From positions 34,198 to 90,437 of the forward strand of contig NMRA01000897.1 of NCBI GenBank assembly GCA_002633005.1: DNA of 56,240 nucleotides. The letters are read 5' to 3'. The notes below the pieces were generated by a model that saw only the letters and a program-made list of their open reading frames with translations, made no database searches and was not told the DNA's origin. Numbering within the stretch: the first letter of the stretch is position 1; each line of letters begins with the position of its first letter. Below are positions 1 to 10,539 of this stretch, one piece after another. Source of the stretch: Phoronis australis (Eukaryota > Phoronida > Phoronidae). Made by a program: the position numbers and the translations under genes.

Positions 1-34
1 AATAAAATGGCTGCCGAAGGCAGTGCACATTTGA

Positions 35-142
35 AATAACTCGGCACAAATTAAAGAAAACTTCCGAATCGATGAATGCGGTATATCTGTGAGAGTTAAA
101 TCGAATCCTATTCAGATCATAACTTTGAAGTGGAATAATTCG
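35..142 (+). CDS. possible coding exon upstream of the receptor exons
   Basis: The frame is open from 35 to 142, has a polar/hydrophobic alternation typical of extracellular domains (one Cys in an ECGISV context) and ends at a good donor, TCG|GTGAGT. The junction is phase 0, whereas the Ig exon downstream needs phase 1, so at least one more exon would be required to join them. No clear acceptor is seen on its left. It could be part of the same receptor, part of another gene, or chance. Confidence 0.25.
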
Positions 143-1478
143 GTGAGTACAACAGCAAGTCGGTTTTATGCTTAGGCGGACGAACATTGGGCTCCCCAGT
201 ATACCTTGTATATGCGGGATTACCCAGTCGCCAGCCGACTAGAGCGACGTCTTTCGTGAAAATACGATTGCACATAATATGACTGACAGGTGTCGCTCAT
301 TTCACGATGATCCCTGAAGAAGTAAGGTTGCTTCTTCAGGAATGTCTCTTTATTTTCAAAGTTTGGTTCGTTTTCTGCTGTCTTCTTTTCAGTGGTAAGT
401 CTCTTTGTGTTGACTGTGTTAATCCCTGTTGTAACTACTAGGGCCTATGTCTCAGTTTTGACAAATGACTTTACGACGGCGTTACGCAAGGCTTTTCGTT
501 ATTTCGTGTCTGTGTTCTGCGCGTTATGTTCTGTTTGCTTTCCACTTTATTGTCGTCTACTTTATTGTAAGCCAACGCTAGCGCATTGTCTTCTTCACAT
601 ATAGCCTGATGCACCTATTTTGACAAAGAACTTACGTTATTTTGTAATATCTTGCCTCTGATTAGTGTAGTCTGGATATCCTTGGAGGTCCTTGCCCTTG
701 GGAGATTTCCATGAATTTGGCAAATAGTTTTGTATTTAGTCCCGTTTAGACATCAACTTTTGACCCGGCACAACTGACACGGAGCAAATTGACCCGTGTC
801 AAGCGGCCGTTTACACACACTACTCACTAACTGTGGCAAGACAGAAATTGCAGGCTGGAGAGACTGAATCGCACGTACATGCGCAAGTTTACAAAACAGT
901 TGCAGAGACAAAGAACCCGTACGTAGGTCATTAGGCAAGCGCAGTAGAGATGATCCTTTCTACCTTGTCCCAGTTTCGCGTTTAGACATATAATTGACAT
1001 GGAGCAAGATGTTTGGGCGTAAACAAACGGGTGGCAAAATTTGCCACCGTGGTGTCAGTTTGCTCCGTGTCAGTCCCGTTTACACACTAGAACAACTCGC
1101 TCCTTGTCACTGTCAGCTGATTGATGACGTCTTCCCAATTTCAGACAGCCTCGGTGTATTCTACACTATCTAATATCCATTTGTATGATACTAATAACAC
1201 TCCTAGATGCACAACATTCATGGTGCATGCAGTTTTGGACGCTTTTCAGTGTTCCACGTTGCCGTTGTTCTTATCTGTCCCCTGTGGCCTTTTTATTTAA
1301 TGCACTATATGATAGCAAGAACACATTACCTGGTAATATGATACACTGATGATTCCGATATTAAACTTCCCTAGAAGAACACCGTGTGCTGTGCAGTCAT
1401 GGGTGTACATTTCATTGCTTTGTGTTGCTCTTGTATATTTTGAAGACGTAGGTGTATACATGTCACTGCTTTTTTTAG
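143..1478. other. non-coding stretch with a repeated motif
   Basis: No convincing exon is seen. The motif TGACAYGGAGCAA occurs near 772 and 987 in plus orientation and near 1050-1066 inverted, next to repeated CCCGTTTASACA. This suggests a decayed foldback element at about 740-1095. An ORF at 392-604 has no splice context or coding character and is ignored. Confidence 0.4.
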
Positions 1479-1769
1479 TTTATGCTGAGGTTGTCATACA
1501 TCCAAAAAGTCCAGTTAGAGCAGTGGAAGGCCAGACTCTAATACTCCTGTGTCAAGCCATGTATGACCAACCTCCATTTCAAATAGAGTGGAAGATTGAT
1601 GAAAATCTTCAGTCATCTGGTCGCTGTTCAACTAAAGCAATTGACGAGTTCAACAAGACACTTATCATACACTCTGTCCGAGATGAAGATGCTGGTGTGT
1701 TCACATGTATGGTTATAACCCGGGACTACAAACACAAGTCAAAATCAGTGCAGATGAGTGTGACAAGAT
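1479..1769 (+). CDS. immunoglobulin-domain exon of a membrane receptor gene
   Basis: Encodes one Ig-like domain of about 97 residues. Visible landmarks are the first Cys in LILLCQA, the core Trp in IEWKI and the second Cys in the DEDAGVFTCMV signature, where D.G.Y/F.C marks the F strand. The exon starts after a TTTTTTAG acceptor and ends at a GTAAGT donor. Both junctions are phase 1 and the length is 291 nt, exactly 97 codons, which is typical of shuffled Ig exons. It can be joined in phase to the LDLa exon downstream. An ORF that continues through the donor to 2002 is intron read-through. The domain is probably extracellular and may bind ligand, but no ligand can be inferred. Confidence 0.82.
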
Positions 1770-2465
1770 GTAAGTGTGCTCACCGTTCTTTTTTCCATTT
1801 AGCAACAATTGTCATGCCATCAGTTGTATGGTTGTTTTCAAGTCATAGGAAGCTGTCATCTTTGTATGAAGTCGGAAAAAGGTCCATCTGCTTCAATTGC
1901 ATGCTGGGTAACCTATGGGATTTGACACTTGACATTCATGTTCTACTTGTCCTAGCTGTGAAAGATCCCATAGCTGGTCAAGCTTCAAGCCCCCAGAAAT
2001 GAAGATCCTTCATGACTGAAATCCTACCTGCACTGTTTTAAAGTTTTGACAGAATAACTTCACGAAATATTTTAATATTGATAGATTTTTCAATTACGGT
2101 AAGTGTAGAATTTTTCATGTTTCACTCACTGCATCATGATTGGAAATGATTGCACAAAAGACACAGAAAAAAGTGATTACTGAGTAGGTTTGAGAGCTAT
2201 CGATCACAAAAATGAGTGTTCATAAACAGGTTTCATTGTACTTTATAATATTGCATTCATATTGCCAGAAATACAATTTGGAAACCTATCTTTTTTGCAA
2301 AAAATAATGTGCAGGTTGATTTTTATACACATCATGAGGTTGTTTGAAAGTATGGATCTAATTTCTGGTGAATAGATCCGATAATAAGTTTTAGGAAGTT
2401 CTTGATTTTTCAGTTATTTTTCAGGTGTGTTGATGGAAGGCTTATGTTTGAGTTGTACATTTCAG

Positions 2466-2630
2466 CTGATAATGGAGGTTGTGGGTTTCGATGTGATACT
2501 GGCCACTGTATATTTGAACGTTACCGCTGTGACCGTCAGCGCAACTGTCCTGATGGCAGTGATGAAATTGGTTGTGATGGTAACCTTCAGCGCATTTGTC
2601 CTGATAGCAGCGATGAAATTGATTGTCATG
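2466..2630 (+). CDS. LDL-receptor class A exon with a duplicated 3' end
   Basis: Encodes a complete LDLa module: six Cys in order, with the hydrophobic F.C and the acidic calcium-binding signature [10 protein letters not shown]. The acceptor TTTCAG at 2461-2465 and the donor GTAAGT at 2631 are both phase 1. The last 17 codons are a tandem copy of the preceding 17, adding a second [10 protein letters not shown] tail. The first copy also ends in a usable phase-1 donor (GTAACC from 2580), so the exon can be 114 nt with one canonical LDLa or 165 nt with two extra Cys. LDLa modules in related receptors bind calcium and protein ligands. A fragment of LDLRAD3-, LRP- or NETO-like proteins is possible; the exact family is not settled. 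Confidence 0.82.
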
Positions 2631-2634
2631 GTAA
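2533..2634 (+). repeat. 51-bp tandem duplication spanning exon end and splice donor
   Basis: Positions 2533-2583 and 2584-2634 align with about 80% identity, offset exactly 51. The unit carries 17 codons of the LDLa C-terminus plus the start of the intron, so each copy has its own donor (GTAAC and GTAAG) in the same phase. Confidence 0.85.
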
Positions 2635-3679
2635 GTTGGAGAACAAACAAAGTCAGTTTTGGCAACTTGACGTCAATACTTCTATCAATAAACATTTTTA
2701 AAGAGCCCAGCAACCATCAAAAGTTTGGAAGTTCTTCAATAATGCACAAAACAATTACTAAAATGTAGTTGCTGATTACAAGAAGCTCAAAATTTTATGT
2801 CTTTTTGTAATAGCTGTAACACTGTTCTCCACAACTTGTTTTAAAGTGTCGCTGCGTCCTGTTTGGCAGCATTTGCGACAGATTTGAGTTGCTTGTGAAC
2901 TAGATTGGAGAAAAGGTATTGCCATCATTAGCAATGTCTATAACACTTTAAGGTTTAGAATTAGAAGCACCTGGCCAAAACTGAATAGATGTCGTCTGAG
3001 TAAAGAAGGTCAGTAAATGTGCATTACACAAAACCTTAGCTGCCGCTCACTTGTGGCATTTTTGTTGGTGTTAGCGCACCTCTGACACATTTGGGTTTTC
3101 AGTTGTTGAGAACTCTGTGTATAGTGCAACTAGTGTTGCAAAGATTGGATGATTTATTGCTTACATTGTCACCAAAGAAAAACACCAAACCGAAATTGAT
3201 TCCAATACAGTGAAATTTAATGCGCATTAGAAAATTTAAATTACGTACGCACCCATATCTTCGTCTGGTGTTGTATTCTTAAAAACAAGGCAGCCAAATT
3301 ATCCTCGGCAGGATTTATTTTCTTTTGATTCATCACTTAGCAAATCCTGGCATTTCAAAAGTTGCTTATGTGCCTTTGTGCAGCTTTTCAAAAAAAAAAA
3401 ACACTGGATCTTGGCTGAAAGTTATGTGTGCGGTCTTTCTGTGTTGTCAGTGAACACAGGTTTGAATATGAGTTGAGGTGCCAGAACCAACTGTGTTTTT
3501 TTAGCCTTATTGTTTGCATGATGTTTGGTACCCTAGCCTAGTACTCATTTTGACCTTGGTCAGATGAAATTTGCCCCCAGATAGTGGGAGTTGTTTGATA
3601 ATGTATTAGACAAGTATTTGTAGGTAGGATACAACTGCACATCATGATGCTTTGATGTACAGTTGTTCTTTCATTTCAG

Positions 3680-3802
3680 ATCAACTGTTTAGTAGTAGAT
3701 TTTTGTTTAGCAATGGCAAGTTTATTAACCTGAAAATGATCTGTGATCCCTTCCACGTCAACTGCTGTGGCGATGGTTCTGATGAGAAATATTGTTCACG
3801 CA
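3680..3802 (+). CDS. degenerate LDLa exon of the same receptor
   Basis: The exon is phase 1 on both sides (acceptor ATTTCAG, donor CA|GTAACT) and 41 codons long. It keeps the LDLa tail GDGSDEKYC and the central CD. The three residues where Cys 1, 2 and 3 should stand are all Phe, encoded TTT, one base from TGT: FSSRF, FLFSNG and GKFIN. An extra Cys makes a CC pair before GDGSDE. The disulphides C1-C3 and C2-C5 cannot form. Either the module has lost its normal fold, or the exon is decaying or skipped. Skipping leaves the phase intact, because the exon is symmetrical. Confidence 0.65.
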
Positions 3803-4439
3803 GTAACTCAAGACATAGTATCAATTTTAATTGCCAAATATTTAAAATGCATTGATGATGTTGAAGTCTATACCTTCTGATAATGTATAATCTAATTAAG
3901 TATGCTTGAAATACTCTGGTATTTATCGAGTGGTGTTTAGCTTTGCTAGCAATGTGACAGGCTGTGACACCGAAGGTCATGAGTCCGAATTCATCTTGAG
4001 GCTGGATCCCAAAACAATTTTTCTTGCCGAATGTCATTTTAACACAAAAGGCGATACAAATCTTTTAGCAATTAGCTTTAAATTGTTTTTTAAACTCTTT
4101 TTTGCTTTAGGCCAAAATAATCTAGATTATTCTGTCATAAACTTGAAGTAATGAAACTTAAAAAAATAAGATTCAGAAGTTAGTTGTATGGAACTTTCTT
4201 AAACAGTCACTTACAGGGATGCTGTATTTTGAGACCCTGTTTTCGTCACTGAATAATGGACATCAAAGTTGCCAACTTTCTTGTAAACATTTATTATCTA
4301 AATTGAAAACAAATATTTCAGTTTTAGTCCTTTGAGCTGCTATGTTCCTATCATTTGTGTCAAAATATTGTCAACTTTTTGGTCTTGACTTGTTCCTTAT
4401 TCAGATTGCAACAGTGGGCTTGGGGAGGACAGGTTGTTG

Positions 4440-4515
4440 TTCGACATATCACGTTCGGCATATCATGTTTGGCATATCACGTTATGGCATATCACGTTCG
4501 GCATATCACATTCGG
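4440..4515 (+). repeat. 14-bp tandem repeat
   Basis: Five imperfect units of TTCGGCATATCACG in the intron between the degenerate LDLa exon and the transmembrane exon. Confidence 0.8.
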
Positions 4516-4720
4516 AGCATGATGCTTTCAGCACATCAAATCATCCACCCATTAAGCCTTTTTTAAACAATAACTAACATCAGTTCATCCCAACCCTTGT
4601 TGAACACTTGGAGACAGGTTGTGGACGGGTTTAAATCATCAGAAAATATTTTTAACAGAAGCCGGGTACGTTGCAGCTTTAGGTAAAAAATGAAGGAAAT
4701 CTTTGAAGTATTTCAATGTT

Positions 4721-5078
4721 GAGATTGTGAAATAGTATTGACTGAGTGCTGTGACTGTTGACATTGAGATTGTGAAATAGTATTGACTGAGTGCTGTGAC
4801 TGCTTACATTGAAATTGTGAAATATTATGAGTGAGTGCTGTTAATGTTTACATAGAGATTGTGAAATAGTATTGACTGAGTGCTGTGAGTGCTTACATTG
4901 AAATTGTGAAATATTATGACTGAGTGCTGTGACTGTTTACATAGAGATTGTGAAATAGTATTGATGAGTGCTGTGACTGTTTACATAGAAATTGTGAAAT
5001 AGCATTGACTGAGTGCTGTGACTGTTTACATAGAGATTGTGAATTAGCATTGACTGAGTGCTGTTACTTTTTGACATT
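4721..5078 (+). repeat. 44/45-bp minisatellite
   Basis: Eight units starting at 4721, 4766, 4811, 4855, 4900, 4944, 4988 and 5033, each with GAGATTGTGAAATA and TGACTGAGTGCTGTGA. It lies in the last intron of the receptor gene. Confidence 0.9.
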
Positions 5079-5270
5079 ATTGGAATACTGTGCCACACTT
5101 CTGATGATGTTCAGTCGTTGTGTCAAGGAAAGTTGTGTAAAGTCAATGACGAAAAGGCAAAAAGGCTTTACTTTAATATGGTACAATTCTGTATTAAATG
5201 ATATTGTTGCCAACAAGATCAAGTGTCTGTTTCCAGCTTATCCTTAACACTCCTGGAAATTTCTTTTTAG

Positions 5271-6091
5271 CACCGTTGACAACATCGTCACAAGTCCCTG
5301 AGCCCTACCCACGTCACACAGTGGACACGAGCTATGTGGTCATGGCAGGCATCTTTGCTGTTATTCTGATATTCCTTGTCCTTGCTGTAGCTGCCTGTAG
5401 AGTCCATCTGCGACGTGCTGCACAGCGCCCACTAGTGGCACACCGCCACCGACAGGAGTCAGTTGGTAATGATGTTCGCAGCAGAGAGCACCAGCCATTC
5501 ACCAGTGAGCGGCAGGTGTTCAATGGCCGGGTGCGTAATGTTTTGGCACGCAGTCAGGAGTACAGAATGCCAATGTCGTCTTCCGAGTACCAACGTACTC
5601 ATCCTATTGCCGTGCCAGTAGCCATACTACCCAATACTGTGCTGGAGCTGAATTCAGAGTTACAATTCATGCCGAATGCCACGGATGTGATGCTTATAAC
5701 ATCACCTCCGCCCTACTCTGAAGTGAAAGAAGAAGAAGAAGAAGCTCCACCCCCTTATTGCTCGGTCGAACATCTGGAGCAATTGTCACCCATTGCACAG
5801 TGTGCGGGAGATAGCGTGAGTGGGGAACAAGCCTCAGAACATCTGGACAGTGCACGAACTTCTCTGCTAGACCAATGTTTAAGAGTTCATGAGGAACGTG
5901 CTCATGAACATGACCTTAGATTGGACAGACATGGCGAAGTACAGAGACTTGCTGAAAGAACAAGCTTTGAGTTGGGAGATTCATCTGTAGAAATGGACCG
6001 ACTTTTGAACAATGGTCCCATGAGACCGACGGAAATGGTGAATTGTGATGAAAGACTTCAACCTGACGGTGCCAGCGGTGATGAAAGGTGA
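5271..6091 (+). CDS. terminal exon: transmembrane segment and PPxY cytoplasmic tail
   Basis: The exon follows a TTCTTTTTAG acceptor in phase 1, matching the upstream exons, and ends at TGA 6089-6091. A short Pro-rich juxtamembrane stretch is followed by one hydrophobic helix (about 5,332-5,400, VVMAGIFAVILIFLVLAV) and a basic stop-transfer segment (RVHLRRAAQR). The tail of about 225 residues is hydrophilic and has two PPPY motifs at 5705-5716 and 5747-5758, separated by an acidic run. PPxY motifs recruit WW domains of NEDD4-family ubiquitin ligases. LDLRAD3, a small LDLa receptor, is known to use such motifs to bind ITCH/NEDD4. The order Ig-LDLa-TM-PPxY resembles it in the tail but differs by the Ig domain, so I give no symbol. 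A donor-like AAG|GTGAGA overlaps the stop. Confidence 0.8.
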
Positions 6092-6406
6092 GAAGACTCA
6101 AAGCTCTGTACCAGATGTCCAATCACGTGCCAGCTGTTGAGGATTATTAATCTCTGCTGAGTCAATTCCTTCCCAAAATCCCATGGTGCTATCAAGAGGT
6201 ACGGACTTACGTGAATGAGTAATTCGCCGATTAGTCTTTCAATGGATCGCACATTTCCCTCTGGAAAGATTTCATGTGGATTTTACAAGTCATCTTAAGC
6301 ATACTTCTTTGCTTCTAAATGTTTCACTGCCTTTTGTTGTGGGTTATCTCCACCTGTCCTTCACTGAAGCCATCTGCATTTCAGCCCATTGCGGCTGTGT
6401 CAGTTT

Positions 6407-6768
6407 GAGATCATTATTGAGATCATTATTATTGAGATCATTCTTATTGAGATCATTATTATTGAGGTCATTGTTATTGAGATCATTGTTATTGAGATCA
6501 TTACTATTGAGATCATTTTTATTGAGATCATTATTATTGAGATCATTGTTATTGAGATCATTGTTATTGAGATCATTGTTATTGAGATCATTCTTATTGA
6601 GATCATTATTATGGAGATCATTATTATTGCGATCATTATTATTGCGATCATTATTATTGAGATCACTGTTATTGAGATCACTATTATTGAGATCACTATT
6701 GTTGAGATCATTATTATTGAGATCATTATTATTGAGATCATTATCATTGAGATCATTATTATTTGCCA
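6407..6768 (+). repeat. 15-bp minisatellite, about 24 units
   Basis: The unit is GAGATCATTATTATT with point changes. A 15-bp unit with no stop codon leaves long open frames on both strands (Leu-Leu-Leu-Arg-Ser, Ile/Glu-rich, Asn-Asn-Asp-Leu). These are artefacts. It lies about 300 bp beyond the receptor stop codon. Confidence 0.95.
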
Positions 6769-8037
6769 AGTCTGAAACAGAGATGTAATAGTGATTTAGT
6801 ATTATGTGAGATTTCAATGAATTGTTGACCATCAAGTACTCATTGAAATGTGATGATCCTTCTGTTTTCATCCATTAAAATGTGCTTGCATACACATGAT
6901 ATGCACTTGCATACACATAGTATGCATCTCAAAAGGTGTTGGTTTGCAATCATTGCCTGGATACTATAAATAAGAATTATAACATATCCATTTTTCAGCT
7001 GCCCTGACAAAAGTTCATCACCCAAATGCTTGTCGTTGTGCAAAGAATTTGCAATGAATGTTGTAATGTTGGTCGTCAGTCAGCATGTAATGTTGGTTGT
7101 TGGTCAGCATGTAATGTTGGTTGTCGGTCAGCATGTAATATACTGAACATATCTGGTGTCCCCATGAATTAGTCCCCAGGAAGTACCCCTTCTGGTTTTC
7201 ATAAGTGTCTTTGTCAGAGAGGACATTTGTTTAGGGGATTAATCCTCTAACTCTGTTTATTTTGGATGCTTGTTCCTAATAACGTTTTGCATTGCATTGG
7301 TTCTGTCATGATGGTTTACAGTGTACCAATTCAGTTACTTTCCTAGGGCACAAAGGACCCCATTAGGATCACATTGTCAGCTTTGTCAATTTTGAAGCAG
7401 CTAAAAGTGTATTGTCCTCTTTACCAGCAGAATTAAGTTGAGTCGAGTTCTGATGGCACCCTGTTATAAATGAACTGCATAGTTTTGAAAGCTGACTATC
7501 ATTTTTATGAGTTATCGCGTTAATATTAGAGCAAACTTGGTGCTACATAGTACCCTGTTGGCATCTTGTGGTGATGGAACCTTACCTCGGACCATACGTC
7601 TGTTTCTTGAAAAGTGACTAAAAACTTAAGTCAGAAATTTGGTCTTCACAATAATTACTAATTAAAGATTTACCCTTGTAATAATCAGGACATCACAGCC
7701 TGGAAATGAATGCACAAAGTATCTCTGAACAGGTCTGGGTGTTGTAATGTATTGGTTTTTGTTATAAACAATAGGTGGCGCAGGAGTGAGAATAATTGCC
7801 ACCAGAAAACGTGACTTTGCATCATCTGCATTATAGGTATATGGCCAAAAACTTTATACTTTTGTTAAAGTGAGATTTTAAAGGCGTGTGGAGCGTAGTA
7901 CCAAATTTCTAACTTAAGTTTTACGTCACTTTTCATGAAACAAGCCCCATAAGCCTTACCTCTGAGCAGAACCTTTACCACTCATCAAAAAACCTGCCAT
8001 AAGCTGCAAGTACCCTTACCACACACAGTTTTGTTGC
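6769..8037. other. intergenic sequence, no gene seen
   Basis: Contains a 24-bp tandem repeat (three units of GTAATGTTGGTYGTYRGTCA at 7063-7138) and an isolated AGGTGGCGCAGG near 7,772. No exon with coding character and splice sites was found. Confidence 0.6.
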
Positions 8038-8223
8038 AATTGACCTATCTCCATATCGCCAGGATTTTGAGTGACAGCTTAACTGACCAATCAGAACGCA
8101 ACATTCTTGACACACCTTCATTTCCAAGCCGTCATTTTACCTGACAAATAACACGTTGCCTGTAAAACTTATTGTTTGTTAGTCGACATTACGCAAGGGG
8201 GCGGAGCTTGCGATAGGTCAATT
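8038..8223. mobile_element. 186-bp MITE-like element with 12-bp TIR
   Basis: AATTGACCTATC at 8038-8049 is exactly inverted at 8212-8223. A related end (AATTGACCTATCGCAAGCTC) recurs at about 13,591. It matches the right end here, which contains the complementary GAGCTTGCGATAGGTCAATT. Confidence 0.65.
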
Positions 8224-9012
8224 ACCCCGTGATGCATGGTAAGGTCTGGGTGTGGTTGTAGTTTAAATTCCGTTGTGCAAGTTCTTTGTGCGTGGAGTTC
8301 TTGCAGTGCATGGTGTTTTTTGGGAATAGTAAGGACTCTACTGCTTTTAACGTCATGTATTCTGTTGCCATGGTAATAGTTCGACAAACAATTCTGGGTG
8401 CAAATGACTTGAATATAAAATATTTTGGATTGGTAGTGTGAATTATGAGTATGTGATGAGTATATTAATTTTGGCATTTTTATGGTGTAAATTTTGTACA
8501 AATTGATGGGACGCTTAGACCAAATTACTTCTGATAATATTTAGCAATGCTTTCTTTGACTGGACCATTTATTTTGATTGCAATAATAATCTTGTAAAGA
8601 TGTGGATTTTGTAAATGTTGTTCATAAAAAACAGAGTTTGAGATAAATGAAGGTGGATGAAAGTTATTCACATCTACCAAGTTGAAGTATGATATTGGGG
8701 CCATTTGCAGTGTAAAAATATTGAGCTTGTGAAAATACAGTTTTGATTTTTGAATGAGCCTGTGCACAAGTTATAGTTCTGATCATGTTGATCAGTCCTT
8801 AAGACACAAGTTTTTGAGTTAGAGGAGGTGTTAAGTGTTTGAAAGAAGTCCAATTGTTATGTAGTTAGTTGTTGAATGTTGACTTATTAATTTAATAATT
8901 ATACTTTTTAGTGTTTCCTGCAGATCTTGTGGCCAATCTAATTTTGACATTGTTAAAGATTTATTTGTAATAAAAGTAGAAAAAGATGAGGCATTAAGAA
9001 TTTGGTAAGGAA
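8224..9012. other. AT-rich sequence, nothing recognised
   Basis: The minus-strand ORFs here are AT-rich and lack splice context. I see no gene, RNA or element boundary. Confidence 0.5.
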
Positions 9013-9096
9013 GTACCATGCGTGAGAAGTATTATGCGTGAGAAGTACCATGCGTAAGAAGTATCATGCGTAAGAAGTATCATGCGTGAGAAGTAT
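9013..9096 (+). repeat. tandem repeat of CATGCGTRAGAAGTAY
   Basis: Five units of 16-18 bp, imperfect. Confidence 0.8.
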
Positions 9097-9480
9097 CAAT
9101 GATATTCTCATGAATACTTAGGTTATATAGGACCCTAATATGTCCAAATATGGCTAACTTCAGAAAGTTACATATATCCCGGAAATGGCCATCAGATTCA
9201 CATGAAATTTTCACATAATATGCTCTATGCAGTTCTTCAAAGCGTTGTTATCAATTGTTTATAAAATGTACCAGTTTTGCATTGCGGGCTGTCAGAAATA
9301 GGACGTAAAATTGTATAAAACCACAACTAAGTCGTATTTTACGTAACTTTAACCCTTTTGAGATTTCATCTTTAAATTTGACCATGTTGTTTTGCTATGA
9401 CTGCGTCTTTTTTACTTAATTGATCTGAAAAGATACGACACAATTAATATTGACAGACAGAAACGACATATATTTCAGTG

Positions 9481-9598
9481 GCAGATCTACGTTTTCTGTA
9501 AGGGGGGAGGTTTAGGACTCGAGCGAATCCGAGGCGCGTATAGCGCCGAGCGGAAGGAAGGTCGGGAGGAGGTTTGAACCCCCTGTAGATCCGCCTCT
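9481..9598. mobile_element. short inverted-repeat element
   Basis: GGCAGATCTAC at the left is inverted as GTAGATCCGCC at the right, both backed by G/C runs. The arms match except for one base. An element with a similar GGCGGAT end lies at 48,857-49,193. Confidence 0.5.
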
Positions 9599-9889
9599 GT
9601 GTTTACTGGAGTTAATTCCAGATTTTTATAGGATACCTGTCCATAAGCTCTTATATAATGGTAAGTATATGTGGTGTATGTGGTAATACCAGCTACCAAA
9701 ATATGATCAATAAATGAAGAAAACTTGAGCCAATGTCAAATACTAACAAACAACTTTGTCAGCCATCAACTTCAACACGCCTTTTGGCGATTACCGTATC
9801 AATTACACAAAACTCTGATCTGAAGATATCGAGTCCGACTCTTAAGGAGTTATTGATCGAGTTATACTTAAAGAGTCCAAATGTCTCAG

Positions 9890-10046
9890 TGTATAAGCTC
9901 TTATATAATGGTAAGTGTATAAACTCATATAATGGTAAGTGTATAAGCTCTTGTATAATGGTAAGTGTATAAGCTCTTGTATAATGGTCAGTGTATAAGC
10001 TCTTGTATAATGGTCAGTGTATAAGCTCTTGTATAATGGTAAGTAT
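9890..10046 (+). repeat. 26-bp minisatellite carrying splice-donor consensus
   Basis: Six units of GTGTATAAGCTCTTRTATAA plus TGGTAA or TGGTCA. Most units contain ATG|GTAAGT. One more unit lies at about 9,643-9,668. Confidence 0.88.
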
Positions 10047-10451
10047 AATTTTATTTCCAAGTATCTGGGGATCTTTGTAAGCATTTTTAGTCCGATTTGA
10101 AAACAAGTTGATTTTTTAAGTACAGTCTAGCTGGCAATTTGTGAGACTTCACATTTCTATGGTCAACAACCAACAAGTTTTGTACATTTATTGGGGCCCA
10201 AGTTTCAGCGGCTTGCAAAATACAAAACTAAAATGAAGTGAGTGATGTGAATAACTTGTAATATTTGCCCAAATGTTGAATCTACAATTATATAAAGCTT
10301 TCTATTAGTGTAAACTAAATACACCTAGTAAGGAATTACGGATATTTTTTAAATATAGAACTCTGAAAGATCCCATGTCGGGTATTTTTGACAACTATAA
10401 CCATACACATGTAAATATGCAAAATGTGGTTAACACATGTTGTAATGATCA

Positions 10452-10539
10452 GATATAACGTGCCCGAATTTTGAGAACCAGTTTTCTCAACTGAATAACT
10501 GGCATCAAACTGGTTCTCAAAATACGGGCACCTTATATC
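10452..10539. repeat. 88-bp hairpin with 33-bp arms
   Basis: Arms 10452-10484 and 10507-10539 are complementary with two mismatches around a 22-nt loop. This is a foldback or miniature element. A degenerate relative of the arm sequence appears near 4,217. Confidence 0.8.

Noticed and set aside
6276-6871. Leu/Ser/Arg-, Ile/Glu- and Asn/Asp-repeat proteins
   Set aside because: They are by-products of a stop-free 15-bp satellite.
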